From positions 1-64,000 of IMG/VR virus record IMGVR_UViG_3300006916_000041: a DNA stretch of 64,000 nt; one strand, given 5' to 3'. The translations under genes and the position numbers were made by a program. This document shows, piece after piece, positions 31,181 through 39,095 of the stretch. The stretch's first letter is position 1; each line of letters opens with the position of its first letter. The notes beneath the pieces were generated by a model. That model worked only from the letters and a program-made list of their open reading frames with translations. It ran no database searches and had not been told where the DNA came from. This DNA comes from a virus.

Positions 31181-32764
31181 ATGGGCGTAAGGCAGGATAA
31201 TAGTACAGGTTATGTTCATAACGACGAACCCAATCTGCTGAATATACACAAGGCTCTTGGATACAACGGTCAAGGACAACCAGTACTAAGAACAGTAGCC
31301 AGCACAGGCGACGGCGGTTCGCCTTCGGGTACCAGTGCGTTTGGAGAAAATCTTACTGTTCCTCTAACTCCTGTAATACAATTAGACAGCTTATACGGAT
31401 TTGATCCAAGAGAATTCCAGCAGTTTAGTCAATTTGGCGGCGCTTCTGAATCAACAGGAACACTGTTTAAAGTACACACAGGTACTGATCCATATGGATA
31501 TGGTGTACTACGCAGCAACAGAATACTTCGCTATCGTCCAGGTCAAGGTGCAATGGCAAGATTTACAGCCGCATATGATAATCCACAATTAGGTGTTACT
31601 CTTAGAGCCGGTCTATTTGCACAAGAACAAGCACTCAATATCGGATACGACGAAGCGACCAATCAATTTGGTATACTGAGACAAAATGGTGGTAAAGCAC
31701 ACATTGCTACACTCACTGTAACTGCACAAACTGGTTCTGGTACAGCAACTATAACACTAAATGATACTGCTTATCCTGTTAGCCTTACAGCAGATGATGC
31801 CATTGGCACAGCCGCACAAATTGCAAGTAATGCATTTGCAGGATGGACTGTTGAGCAATGCGACGATACTGTTAGATTTTTAAGCACAAGTGTTGGAGAA
31901 AAAGCTGGCGCATTCACATACAGTGCCACAGGCGGTAGTACTGGTACAATTGCAGAAACACAAGCAGGTGCTGCTCACACACTAAATTGGACTTATCAAA
32001 CAGACTGGAATATTGACAGCATGGACGGCAATGGTCCGAGTGGTATCAACATGGATTGGAGTAAATTAAACATTTTCCAAGTTAACTTTCGTTGGTTAGG
32101 TGCAGGTGAAATACGTTGGGCAGTTGAAAACCCTGACACAGGTGATATGATGTTTATACATCACGAACATTACAGCAATCGCAACACAGACGTTCACTTG
32201 GACAATCCTAGTTTTAAAATTGGATATATTGCTGCAAATCTATCAGCTAACACTATAACAGACGCACATGTGTTTGGTGCAAGTATGATGGCAGCAATTG
32301 AAGGACAAATTGTAGACAACAGTTATACAACCAGTGCTACTAGCGGTACAAAGACCAGTTTAAACCAAAACAATCTACACAATCTGATCAGCATTAAAAA
32401 CAGCTTGATTTATCAAAGCAAAATTAACCTACGTGAACTAAAACTAAAGACATTAAGTGTGTCTAGTCAAAACAATGATCCAATTGAAATATACCTAATA
32501 TTAAATGGTACACTAAACGCAACCAATGAATGGACTAAAATTGGCGATTTTAGTAGTATTATCAAAGCTACTACAACAGGTACTTATGTTTCAACAGATG
32601 AACAACCATTGGTTATATTGATTAATGGTATTAATGGTACTAGTACTTTTGATCTAAGTCAATATAATGTCACACTACCGCCTAACAATGTTGTAAGTGT
32701 TGCAGTACAAAGCAGTCAGACAATACAAAGTATTAATGCAAGTTTGACCTGGAGTGAAACTTAA
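31181..32764 (+). CDS. Large fibre-like virion protein
   Basis: A 527-residue protein four bases after the previous gene. It starts GVRQDNSTGYVHNDEPNLLN, then ASTGDGGSPSGTSAFGENLT, followed by a large beta region with GLFAQEQALNIGYDEATNQF. Residues about 180-265 form a hook-IN-like insertion similar to that of the protein at 1530 (GTATITLNDTAYPVSLTADD, then TSVGEKAGAFTYSATGG). The C-terminal part contains FRWLGAGEIRWAVENPDTGD and FIHHEHYSNRN. It resembles structural proteins of marine T4-like phages; the exact position in the virion is unknown. Confidence 0.72.
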   Translation: MGVRQDNSTGYVHNDEPNLLNIHKALGYNGQGQPVLRTVASTGDGGSPSGTSAFGENLTVPLTPVIQLDSLYGFDPREFQQFSQFGGASESTGTLFKVHTGTDPYGYGVLRSNRILRYRPGQGAMARFTAAYDNPQLGVTLRAGLFAQEQALNIGYDEATNQFGILRQNGGKAHIATLTVTAQTGSGTATITLNDTAYPVSLTADDAIGTAAQIASNAFAGWTVEQCDDTVRFLSTSVGEKAGAFTYSATGGSTGTIAETQAGAAHTLNWTYQTDWNIDSMDGNGPSGINMDWSKLNIFQVNFRWLGAGEIRWAVENPDTGDMMFIHHEHYSNRNTDVHLDNPSFKIGYIAANLSANTITDAHVFGASMMAAIEGQIVDNSYTTSATSGTKTSLNQNNLHNLISIKNSLIYQSKINLRELKLKTLSVSSQNNDPIEIYLILNGTLNATNEWTKIGDFSSIIKATTTGTYVSTDEQPLVILINGINGTSTFDLSQYNVTLPPNNVVSVAVQSSQTIQSINASLTWSET

Positions 32765-33147
32765 ACTGTTAGTAACACAATAATTAAGTAAGTTGTATAG
32801 TGTAGTATTTGATCTACAGCTTGTATTTTCCAAAATAAATTTTGTTTGGTTGTTATTTTTCTATCTAATGTGTACACACGTTTGGTCCAGTCAATCACAC
32901 TGTGTAGCACAAAGTCCAGCAGTGCAGCAATTATTGCCCACCACAATCCGGCAAATAACAGTGTAATCACCGCAGTTAGTGCGGCGTGATCCAAACTGTG
33001 TATCCATAGTTTACGATCTGTTAGGTTTTTCTTATCACCATATTTTGGATTGTTGAGTCTGCTTTGCAGCCACAAATCTGCTACGGCATGTTTTACAAGT
33101 AGCAAATAAAAAAATAATACATAGCTCAACGTCTTACACTCTTCCAA
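32761..33147 (-). CDS. DUF3307-like membrane protein
   Basis: A 128-residue protein with an N-terminal helix containing YVLFFYLLLVKHAVADLWLQ (the H..D.xLQ pattern of DUF3307), a Lys-rich loop, LWIHSLDHAALTAVITLLFA, and AGLWWAIIAALLDFVLHSVI, then a last helix. The conserved His/Asp residues near the membrane hint at metal binding. It overlaps the next minus-strand gene upstream and the end of the plus-strand fibre gene by four bases. Function unknown. Confidence 0.75.
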   Translation of the reverse strand: MEECKTLSYVLFFYLLLVKHAVADLWLQSRLNNPKYGDKKNLTDRKLWIHSLDHAALTAVITLLFAGLWWAIIAALLDFVLHSVIDWTKRVYTLDRKITTKQNLFWKIQAVDQILHYTTYLIIVLLTV

Positions 33148-33362
33148 ATTTCAGACGCAGGAACACGAATAAAAGGTCTATTGGTTTCGTTGGGATTAGG
33201 ATTGGCTATAGTAACCATTACACGTTTTCCTTTACGATGAGCGTTTAGTTGATTGATCATTCTACGCATTGGATAATCTGGATCATTTTTACTGCGGCTT
33301 TTCATAGGTCTGCCGACTTCACCTTTTGATACTTGTGTTGCTCTTTGTTTTTTCTTACCCAT
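33126..33362 (-). CDS. Small basic protein
   Basis: A 78-residue protein starting at the ATG complementary to 33360-33362 with GGAGAT upstream. Very rich in Lys, Arg and Asn (GKKKQRATQVSKGEVGRPMK, INQLNAHRKGKRVMVTIANP) with a GRPMKSRS turn. Nucleic-acid binding is possible; the fold is unknown. It overlaps both neighbours. Confidence 0.65.
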   Translation of the reverse strand: MGKKKQRATQVSKGEVGRPMKSRSKNDPDYPMRRMINQLNAHRKGKRVMVTIANPNPNETNRPFIRVPASEIWKSVRR

Positions 33363-33555
33363 TATTATCTCCAAACATTCCAATTAGCTCTGGACCAAAG
33401 TTACCCGCAGCCCAACCTAGTGCTACAATAGCAATTACGCCCATTACAAGCCATTTCATTTTAAAATCATCTACATCCATGCGTAATGCTACTAGCTCAT
33501 TACCCAGTATACGTACACTTACTTCTAATTTACCTTTATCGTCGGCTTCTGACAT
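33355..33555 (-). CDS. Small membrane-anchored protein
   Basis: A 66-residue protein starting at the ATG complementary to 33553-33555 (GGAGAT upstream). A short helical N-terminal part (LEVSVRILGNELVALRMDVD) is followed by one membrane segment (WLVMGVIAIVALGWAAGNF) and a short tail. It is the first gene of the three-gene minus-strand operon. Confidence 0.65.
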   Translation of the reverse strand: MSEADDKGKLEVSVRILGNELVALRMDVDDFKMKWLVMGVIAIVALGWAAGNFGPELIGMFGDNNG

Positions 33556-33599
33556 TGATATCTCCATTAACTACGTTTATTATACTAACGGTATTTAGC

Positions 33600-33607
33600 A
33601 ATAAATA
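33600..33607 (+). promoter_or_regulatory. Late promoter octamer AATAAATA
   Basis: Seven bases (CTCAACC) before an ATG at 33615, so nearly leaderless. It diverges from the minus-strand operon. Confidence 0.55.
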
Positions 33608-33614
33608 CTCAACC

Positions 33615-33695
33615 ATGGAAGATCCCGAAGAAGATTGGACGAACTCATGTGATGACCCATGCGATGATGTAACACATTGGATAGGAGTAATATGA
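33615..33695 (+). CDS. 26-residue acidic peptide
   Basis: A short frame directly behind a late octamer: MEDPEEDWTNSCDDPCDDVT and six more residues. Very acidic with two Cys. It overlaps the next start codon by four bases (ATGA). Likely translated but unconfirmed. Confidence 0.45.
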   Translation: MEDPEEDWTNSCDDPCDDVTHWIGVI

Positions 33696-33895
33696 GAATA
33701 CCAATCAAAGAGCATAAACCATGGCCTAAAAAGATATACAAATTCTTTGTTGTAAATTCAAAAGGCCAGGTGATAGAAGGCGGTCTTCCAAGCGAAGAAC
33801 ACGCACGTACTGTTATTGATTTTTTATCAGAACAAGAAGGAATGACAGATTTAACAATCGAAGTTGATTGTATGCCTGATACTAAAAGAGGTTGA
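33692..33895 (+). CDS. Small hypothetical protein
   Basis: ATG 33692 follows TAGGAGTAAT. The 67-residue product has a basic start (RIPIKEHKPWPKKIYKFFVV) and a small alpha/beta pattern. Its stop codon overlaps the following -35 box. Unknown function. Confidence 0.6.
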   Translation: MRIPIKEHKPWPKKIYKFFVVNSKGQVIEGGLPSEEHARTVIDFLSEQEGMTDLTIEVDCMPDTKRG

Positions 33896-33919
33896 CATGT
33901 TGTTAAAATATGCTATATT
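33892..33919 (+). promoter_or_regulatory. Sigma70-like promoter, leaderless type
   Basis: TTGACA (33892-33897), 16 bases, TATATT (33914-33919); the ATG at 33926 is six bases after the -10 box. Confidence 0.65.
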
Positions 33920-33925
33920 AGTAAT

Positions 33926-34081
33926 ATGACATATGAACAAGCATTAGAAAATTCGCAATTTAGATTGGACTACCAAGACAATTGTGATGAACGTGAAGCC
34001 TGGGGAGATCCGGTGTTAACTCGAGAAGAATATTTTGAAATATGGGATAGGAGAAATGAACCATGCGAATCTTTAAAATAA
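33926..34081 (+). CDS. 51-residue acidic protein
   Basis: Starts right after the promoter. Product TYEQALENSQFRLDYQDNCD, then EAWGDPVLTREEYFEIWDRR. It overlaps the start of the next gene by 19 bases. No family recognised. Confidence 0.5.
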   Translation: MTYEQALENSQFRLDYQDNCDEREAWGDPVLTREEYFEIWDRRNEPCESLK

Positions 34082-34596
34082 TTTTTATTGCTTTTGTTGT
34101 TGGTCTGGTTGCTAGCAGTGCTTTTGCAGACAGTTATGTAACTACTGGAAAACTAGTACACAAAGAACCAATTTACACAAATGTAAATCAAAGACAACCG
34201 CAACAAGTTTGTAGAAATGTTGAAGTTCCTGTATATGGAACAGTACAAGGTGGCGGCAATGCTGTAGAAGGTGCGCTAACAGGTGCTATTATTGGCGGTA
34301 TTCTAGGCGAAGCACTTGGTGGCAAAAACGAGCGCAACGCTGGTGCTATTTTTGGTGCGATTGTAGGCGGCGATAAAGCAGCAAACGGCAATCGTCGAGT
34401 TGTCACAGGTTATCGGACAGAAAGACAGTGTACAACTGAATATGTAAACACAACAACAAGTGTTGTTAATCAATACAGACTAACATATCGTGTTAATGGA
34501 CAAGATGTTGTTTATGTTGTAAATCGTGCGCAAGGTGAAAATGCTTGGATGGGAAGTACTAAACGTTTTCGTGTGCGTTATCAAATGTTAAATTAA
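34063..34596 (+). CDS. Glycine-zipper surface-antigen-like protein
   Basis: A 177-residue exported protein with signal peptide (KIIFIAFVVGLVASSAFA, cleaved before DSYV). A Cys-containing stretch is followed by a glycine-zipper (GALTGAIIGGILGEALGGKN, GAIFGAIVGGDKAANG) as in 17-kDa surface antigen-like proteins. A C-terminal beta part has RLTYRVNGQDVVYVVN. Two Cys (QVCRNVEV, RQCTTEYV) could pair. It would locate to the outer membrane or periplasm. Such host-like envelope proteins are rare in phages. Confidence 0.78.
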   Translation: MRIFKIIFIAFVVGLVASSAFADSYVTTGKLVHKEPIYTNVNQRQPQQVCRNVEVPVYGTVQGGGNAVEGALTGAIIGGILGEALGGKNERNAGAIFGAIVGGDKAANGNRRVVTGYRTERQCTTEYVNTTTSVVNQYRLTYRVNGQDVVYVVNRAQGENAWMGSTKRFRVRYQMLN

Positions 34597-34610
34597 TCTA
34601 AGAGGTAATT

Positions 34611-35003
34611 ATGAGCATGCACTTGGTTGGTCCATACATGACCACTACAAAGTACAATCGTCGAAAAAAACCTACAAAGAACAAACGTCAGTTGGCAGCA
34701 CAAGCTGAACATGAAAAATGGTTGACAAAGATGGGTGTAAATTCAGATCAGCTAGCAGAGAAAAAGGAAAAACGAGGCAATGTTACGACAGTGGCTTTTC
34801 CTGATTACACTAGTGATAGTACAAATCGTGTTAATACTAGCGACTGCGTTCCTAGCGGAAGCACAGCCCCTAAAGAACGCAATGTGTACAGTGGAGAGCG
34901 TCAACTGCTCGGAGTAGCAACCATGCACAAAAGTAATATGGTACCTGTTTTTGCTGATAAAAAAGAAGATGCAAAAGATATTGCCAACATGAGACGTGGT
35001 TAA
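34611..35003 (+). CDS. Conserved-looking phage protein, basic
   Basis: A 130-residue protein starting SMHLVGPYMTTTKYNRRKKP, with a basic helix (QLAAQAEHEKWLTKMGV) and a Ser/Thr-rich, probably disordered end (TSDSTNRVNTSDCVPSGST). Proteins with this start are familiar to me from marine T4-like phages, but no function is known. AAGAGGTAATT precedes the ATG. Confidence 0.65.
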   Translation: MSMHLVGPYMTTTKYNRRKKPTKNKRQLAAQAEHEKWLTKMGVNSDQLAEKKEKRGNVTTVAFPDYTSDSTNRVNTSDCVPSGSTAPKERNVYSGERQLLGVATMHKSNMVPVFADKKEDAKDIANMRRG

Positions 35004-35156
35004 ATGCAGTGGTTTGATTATCTAGTTGTAGTATTTTTTGCATTCAATATATGGATAGGATTATTAACTTTAAACTTGATTTCTTTAGTAATTATGTGTA
35101 TAATGTGGTTACAATATGAACGTTGGAGGTCACGTGGCGATACATGGAATGATTGA
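35004..35156 (+). CDS. 50-residue membrane peptide
   Basis: Starts at the base after the previous stop. Product has one or two membrane helices (YLVVVFFAFNIWIGLLTLNL, then LISLVIMCIMWLQYERW) and a short charged tail. It overlaps the next gene. Confidence 0.55.
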   Translation: MQWFDYLVVVFFAFNIWIGLLTLNLISLVIMCIMWLQYERWRSRGDTWND

Positions 35157-35721
35157 TTTGGAAACATTGGATACCAGTCCAAGATGCACCGTCCTCACAG
35201 TGGGCGGTGTAAAGTTTGATCCATACAGCACAAATGAACCTCACAGTGAATTTTATTTTCGTTTAGACTTAGATGAACAAGATCGTTTAGGACGCACAGT
35301 CACTGACGACACAATTGAGTGGTGGGCAAAACAGGATCCCCGAGTAAAAGAAGAAGCCTTTAGAGAAGACGACAGAGTCGGGCTGAAACACTTTCTAGAC
35401 CATTTAACCAAATGGATGGTGGGTGTCGATGTATTATGGGGACATGGATATGGTTTTGATGTTACTATTGTAGAAGATATGTATCGTCAATTGTCCACAC
35501 CAATACCTTGGAACTTTTGGCAGGTAAAAGACGGTAGAACATTTTTGAGTTTGCTGCCAAGTGATCCAAGGAAAACCATGCAACAGGATTTGCACAATGC
35601 ACTGGCTGACAGTTACTATCAAGCCAAAGCAATACAAATAGCCTACGCTAAATATGACGAGTGGACTAAACAGGGATCGACCCACTATAAACATTCCGCC
35701 CCCTCAATACAAGAGGTATAA
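35134..35721 (+). CDS. DEDD-type 3'-5' exonuclease, DexA-like
   Basis: A 195-residue exonuclease. The ExoI motif is MIDLETLDTSP (DxE), then TVLTVGGVKFDPYS. The middle has DDTIEWWAKQDPRVKEEAF, and GHGYGFDVTIVEDMYRQL carries the ExoII-type Asp. The C-terminal part has ALADSYYQAKAIQIAY, with the ExoIII D-x-x-x-Q-A pattern. It resembles the T4 DexA group. The start is uncertain: GTG 35134 follows GGAGG closely, ATG 35116 is in frame upstream without a binding site, and ATG 35149 would also give a complete domain. Confidence 0.75.
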   Translation: MAIHGMIDLETLDTSPRCTVLTVGGVKFDPYSTNEPHSEFYFRLDLDEQDRLGRTVTDDTIEWWAKQDPRVKEEAFREDDRVGLKHFLDHLTKWMVGVDVLWGHGYGFDVTIVEDMYRQLSTPIPWNFWQVKDGRTFLSLLPSDPRKTMQQDLHNALADSYYQAKAIQIAYAKYDEWTKQGSTHYKHSAPSIQEV

Positions 35722-35722
35722 A

Positions 35723-36223
35723 ATGCAACCAGTAACATACAAATATGTAAGTACAAAAGAATATCACAATGCTTTCCCATGTGCGTATAGACAGTGGAAA
35801 GCTGACAGTCATTGTAATCAAATACATGGTTACTCATTTAGTATGAAGTTTTATTTTGGAACTGACACACTAGATGCTCGTAACTGGGTAGCTGATTATG
35901 GTGGACTAAGAGAACTAAAAGCTCAGATGGAAGATCAATTTGATCACACATTGTTGGTAGCAGAAGATGATCCTGAACTAGAACTGTATAAAACAATGCA
36001 AGAACGTGGCATTGCAAAACTAACAATTCTTCCACGTTTGGGTTGTGAAGGATTGGCAGATCAAATTTACAAATATGTAAATGGTGTTTATATTCCAGAT
36101 ATGTGGGGTCCGGCAGAAGCTGATCGTTTGTGGTGTTTTAAAGTAGAAGTGCGTGAAACAATCGCTAACATGGCATATCGTGAAGGCCATAGAGAATGGA
36201 ATGAAGATTTATTTGCGGAGTAA
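35723..36223 (+). CDS. queD: 6-carboxytetrahydropterin synthase (QueD/PTPS family)
   Basis: A 166-residue PTPS-fold enzyme. FPCAYRQWKADSHCNQIHGY contains the catalytic-type Cys and the zinc His residues, followed by FSMKFYFGTDTLDARNWVAD, YGGLRELKAQMEDQFDHTLL with the D-H pair, and CFKVEVRETIANMA with the pterin-binding Glu. QueD is the second step of preQ0/7-deazaguanine synthesis, which phages use for tRNA queuosine or DNA base modification. No other preQ0 genes are in this window. ATG 35723 is chosen for its AAGAGGTATAA site. Confidence 0.88.
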   Translation: MQPVTYKYVSTKEYHNAFPCAYRQWKADSHCNQIHGYSFSMKFYFGTDTLDARNWVADYGGLRELKAQMEDQFDHTLLVAEDDPELELYKTMQERGIAKLTILPRLGCEGLADQIYKYVNGVYIPDMWGPAEADRLWCFKVEVRETIANMAYREGHREWNEDLFAE

Positions 36224-36225
36224 AT

Positions 36226-36474
36226 GTGGCAAATATTACTACAGATGATTTAGAATGGTGTGCAAATTGGGAGCAAGAAGATCGCTTCTATTGCACACTG
36301 TTTATTAGAAGCAACAGATATTCAAAGCCAAAAGGTTTTCACAAGTTACTTGAAAACCTTTTTGGAAACGAATTTGGTGGCTTTAGATATGATCAACATC
36401 GTAACGGATACGAATGTTGGTTTAAAAACAAAGAAGATATGTTAACTTTTAAGATGCTGGCAAAACATGGATGA
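36226..36474 (+). CDS. Small hypothetical protein
   Basis: GTG start at 36226 with GGAG upstream; an ATG two bases earlier opens only a ten-codon frame. The 82-residue product is Trp/Phe-rich (DLEWCANWEQEDRFYCTLFI, GGFRYDQHRNGYECWFKNKE), with a small alpha/beta pattern. It overlaps the SufT-like gene by eight bases. Unknown function. Confidence 0.6.
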   Translation: MANITTDDLEWCANWEQEDRFYCTLFIRSNRYSKPKGFHKLLENLFGNEFGGFRYDQHRNGYECWFKNKEDMLTFKMLAKHG

Positions 36475-36772
36475 AGTCAAAGATAAAATTATTGAAAATC
36501 TAAAGCAGGTGTATGATCCTGAGATCAGTATCAATGTATACGATCTCGGATTGATATATGAAGTTGATGTAAGCAATCTTCCTAAGGTAAAAATTGTACA
36601 CACACTGACCAGTGCTTTTTGTCCAGCAGCAGATATTATTAGAAATGATATATACTATGCTGCATGTACAGTAGATGGGGTTGAAGAGTGTGATGTAGAA
36701 TGCACATTTGATCCTCCGTTTGGGCCTGACATGATGAGCGAAGACACAAAAATGATATTAGGAGTTTGGTAA
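36467..36772 (+). CDS. MIP18/SufT-like Fe-S assembly protein
   Basis: A 101-residue DUF59 protein: IIENLKQVYDPEISINVYDL and GLIYEVDVSNLPKVKIVHTL, then TSAFCPAADIIRNDI with the family's conserved Cys, and VECTFDPPFGPDMMSEDTK with the FDPPW-like motif. Such proteins help load Fe-S clusters (SufT, PaaD, MIP18). It is close to a ferredoxin and an A-type carrier gene, forming a small Fe-S group. Start ATG 36467 lies inside the preceding gene. Confidence 0.87.
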   Translation: MDEVKDKIIENLKQVYDPEISINVYDLGLIYEVDVSNLPKVKIVHTLTSAFCPAADIIRNDIYYAACTVDGVEECDVECTFDPPFGPDMMSEDTKMILGVW

Positions 36773-37047
36773 TGGGTTGGTGGAATAAACTAGTAAGAGA
36801 TAAAAAAGCTGTGGAAGAAAATATATCCTTAGATGGCAAATTCAAAGATGCAGTAGCTACAAATCCATTAGTTATTAACGGTAATACATTACAAAATAAA
36901 AGTCTTGATAGTGTAATGGAAGATAAACTACAAAAGCGTACTAAAAATGAACTTGTGGACTTTGCACAAGAAAATTTTGGAATCGAGTTAGACAGACGAC
37001 TGACCAAACAAAACATGATTAATAGAATACTAGAGGAGAGTGAATGA
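36772..37047 (+). CDS. Small protein with HeH/LEM-like domain
   Basis: A 91-residue protein starting in the previous stop (TAATG). The C-terminal 40 residues, [20 protein letters not shown] plus [14 protein letters not shown], fit the HeH/SAP-like helix-extension-helix fold used in nucleic-acid binding and seen in phage proteins such as rho-N-like modules. The N-terminal part is basic and variable. It overlaps the ferredoxin gene by four bases. Confidence 0.65.
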   Translation: MGWWNKLVRDKKAVEENISLDGKFKDAVATNPLVINGNTLQNKSLDSVMEDKLQKRTKNELVDFAQENFGIELDRRLTKQNMINRILEESE

Positions 37048-37400
37048 CATACATTGTGAATGATGCTTGTATCAAGTGCAAGTATACAGACTGCGTAGAA
37101 GTTTGTCCAGTGGACTGTTTTTACGAAGGCGAAAACATGTTGGTTATTAAACCCAATGAATGCATTGACTGTGGTGTATGCGAACCAGAATGTCCTGCGG
37201 ATGCTATCAAGCCAGACACTAACATGACGGAAGCAGATAAATTTTGGTTAAAGATGAATACTGAATACGCAGAAAAGTGGCCTAACATTACAACCAAAAA
37301 AGATGCACTACCAGAGGCTGATGAATACAACCCTGAATTAGGATACAAAGGCGAAGTTAAGGGTAATTTTTTCAGTGGCAGATCCGGCAAAGGAGACTAG
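37044..37400 (+). CDS. fdxA: 7Fe ferredoxin, alphaproteobacterial FdxA type
   Basis: A 118-residue ferredoxin with two cluster motifs: the first [16 protein letters not shown] and the second [16 protein letters not shown], where the spacing fits a [3Fe-4S]/[4Fe-4S] pair. The C-terminal extension ([20 protein letters not shown]) is typical of FdxA from alphaproteobacteria and Azotobacter. It carries electrons in the cytoplasm. The phage copy could support an Fe-S enzyme or be a host capture. Its end carries the next late octamer. Confidence 0.93.
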   Translation: MTYIVNDACIKCKYTDCVEVCPVDCFYEGENMLVIKPNECIDCGVCEPECPADAIKPDTNMTEADKFWLKMNTEYAEKWPNITTKKDALPEADEYNPELGYKGEVKGNFFSGRSGKGD

Positions 37401-37403
37401 CGC

Positions 37404-37411
37404 CATAAATA
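37404..37411 (+). promoter_or_regulatory. Late promoter octamer CATAAATA, leadered
   Basis: A 21-base leader with AGAGGAG precedes the ATG at 37433. Confidence 0.6.
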
Positions 37412-37432
37412 CTCCTGTAAGAGGAGAAAATT

Positions 37433-37855
37433 ATGACGCAACCAAGTCCCTATAGCTATAGGGTTAAAAGCATTGTAAAAATCATTGACGGTGACACATT
37501 TGATTGTATAATGGATTTAGGATTTGATGTGTTGCTTGAAGCAAGAGTCCGCATGGCGGGCATAGATACACCGGAGAGTAGAACTAGAGACCTAGAAGAA
37601 AAGAAGTTCGGATTACTTGCCAAAGAATGGCTAATTGCACATTTGAATGATAATATAATTATATCAACTCAACTGGACAATGAAAAAGGTAAATTTGGTA
37701 GAGTATTAGGAACAGTATGGGCAGAAGGTACTAACATCAACGAAAAAATGATCGAGGAGCATATGGCAGTAAGATATCATGGTCAAGCTAAAAGCGATGT
37801 TGAAGCGGAACATTTGCAGAATCGACAAATACTAACAGAACAAGGCAAAATATGA
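37433..37855 (+). CDS. Staphylococcal-nuclease family (thermonuclease-like) protein
   Basis: A 140-residue SNase-fold nuclease. Motifs: IVKIIDGDTFDCIMDLGF with the metal Asp residues, RVRMAGIDTPESRTRD with the Arg and the DTPE motif, and NEKGKFGRVLGTVWAEG with the second catalytic Arg. It lacks a signal peptide, so it would act inside the cell on DNA or RNA. A paralogue with a damaged active site is encoded at 15566. It overlaps the A-type carrier gene by four bases. Confidence 0.88.
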   Translation: MTQPSPYSYRVKSIVKIIDGDTFDCIMDLGFDVLLEARVRMAGIDTPESRTRDLEEKKFGLLAKEWLIAHLNDNIIISTQLDNEKGKFGRVLGTVWAEGTNINEKMIEEHMAVRYHGQAKSDVEAEHLQNRQILTEQGKI

Positions 37856-38157
37856 TACTAACAGTTACTGAATCAGCTAAAGACTATTTGATAAACATGA
37901 CCAAGCAACACGATAAAAAGTTTGTAAACTTGGCAGTCAAAGGCGGCGGGTGCAGTGGCTTTCAGTATGAATGGACATTTACTGATGAACCAGACGGCAC
38001 GGTGTTTGAGGACATACTAGTTCTAGACCCCATGGCTGAAATGTTTGTGTTTGGTTGTACAGTGGATTACATCAATGAATTAGGCGGTAGTTATTTGACC
38101 GTAAAGAATCCTAATGCAACTGCATCATGTGGTTGTGGGGAAAGTTTCGCAGTTTAA
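37852..38157 (+). CDS. A-type Fe-S carrier, IscA/ErpA/SufA family
   Basis: A 101-residue HesB-like protein: ILTVTESAKDYLINMTKQ, VKGGGCSGFQYEWTFTDEP with the first conserved Cys, and NPNATASCGCGESFAV with the C-x-C motif at the end. It passes Fe-S clusters to target proteins. Together with the SufT-like protein and ferredoxin nearby it suggests the phage supports Fe-S enzymes during infection. Confidence 0.93.
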   Translation: MILTVTESAKDYLINMTKQHDKKFVNLAVKGGGCSGFQYEWTFTDEPDGTVFEDILVLDPMAEMFVFGCTVDYINELGGSYLTVKNPNATASCGCGESFAV

Positions 38158-38168
38158 CGGAGGCGCGA

Positions 38169-39095
38169 ATGAAAATCGTTACTGGTAGCAGTAATCAGCC
38201 TTTTGCCCAAAAGGTTGCAGAACACTGTTTTGTGGATCTCGTACCAGCAGATCTAAACAGGTTCAATGATGGAGAAATATGTGTAGAAGTAAAAGAAAAC
38301 ATCCGGGGCAAGGATGTTTTTTTAGTGAATAGCACTTGTTCTCCTGTAAATGAAAGTTTAATGGAATTGTTGATTATGATAGACACTGCAAAGCGTAGCA
38401 GTGCAAGAAGAATCACAACGGTAATTCCATATTATGGTTATGCAAGACAAGATCGTAAAAGTGCAAGTCGTACACCAATTACAGCAAAACTAGTAGCAGA
38501 CTTGCTTACTAAAGCAGGCGCTGATAGAATTCTCACAATGGATTTACATGCAGGACAGATACAAGGATTTTTTGATATTCCAGTAGATGATCTTACTAGT
38601 AGAGTAGTATTTGCTAAAGATATTGAATCTAAAATTAACAAAGAAGAAGGCTGTGTATTTGTAAGTCCAGATGCTGGCGGTGCAGTAAGAGCCCGTAAGT
38701 TTGCTGACATGTTTCACGGAGATATTGCTATTGTTGACAAACGCAGACCTCGAGCAGGTGTTGCTGAAGTTATGGCACTGATTGGAGATGTAAAAGGCAA
38801 ACATGCTATCCTAGTAGATGACATTGTTGACAGTGGAGGTACACTGTGCAAAGCAGCAGATGCAATTCTAGAAGCAGGTGCGCTCAGTGTTAGAGCATAT
38901 ATCACACATGGTGTTCTTAGCAATGGCGCTCAAAAGAAAATTGATGCAAGTAATTTACAAGAACTTGTTGTCAGTGATAGTATTCCTTATACAGGAACAA
39001 GTAAAAAAATACGTCAAGTAAGTGTTGCTCCACTGTTTGGTGAAGCAATGCGTAGAATCACAAATGAAGAAAGTGTAAGTAGTTTATTCCAATGA
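38169..39095 (+). CDS. prs: Ribose-phosphate pyrophosphokinase (PRPP synthetase)
   Basis: A 308-residue class I PRPP synthetase. FVDLVPADLNRFNDGEICVE and RRITTVIPYYGYARQDRKSA carry the ATP and Mg residues. TMDLHAGQIQGFFDIPVDDL and KRRPRAGVAEVM follow. The PRPP loop is ILVDDIVDSGGTLCKAADAI. It makes PRPP from ribose-5-phosphate and ATP, the entry to nucleotide synthesis and NAD. ATG 38169 has GGAGGCGCGA. Phage copies are known but uncommon. Downstream gene overlaps by four bases. Confidence 0.95.
   Translation: MKIVTGSSNQPFAQKVAEHCFVDLVPADLNRFNDGEICVEVKENIRGKDVFLVNSTCSPVNESLMELLIMIDTAKRSSARRITTVIPYYGYARQDRKSASRTPITAKLVADLLTKAGADRILTMDLHAGQIQGFFDIPVDDLTSRVVFAKDIESKINKEEGCVFVSPDAGGAVRARKFADMFHGDIAIVDKRRPRAGVAEVMALIGDVKGKHAILVDDIVDSGGTLCKAADAILEAGALSVRAYITHGVLSNGAQKKIDASNLQELVVSDSIPYTGTSKKIRQVSVAPLFGEAMRRITNEESVSSLFQ

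Noticed and set aside
38195-38923. Minus-strand frames opposite PRPP synthetase
   Set aside because: Shadows of a strongly conserved plus-strand gene.
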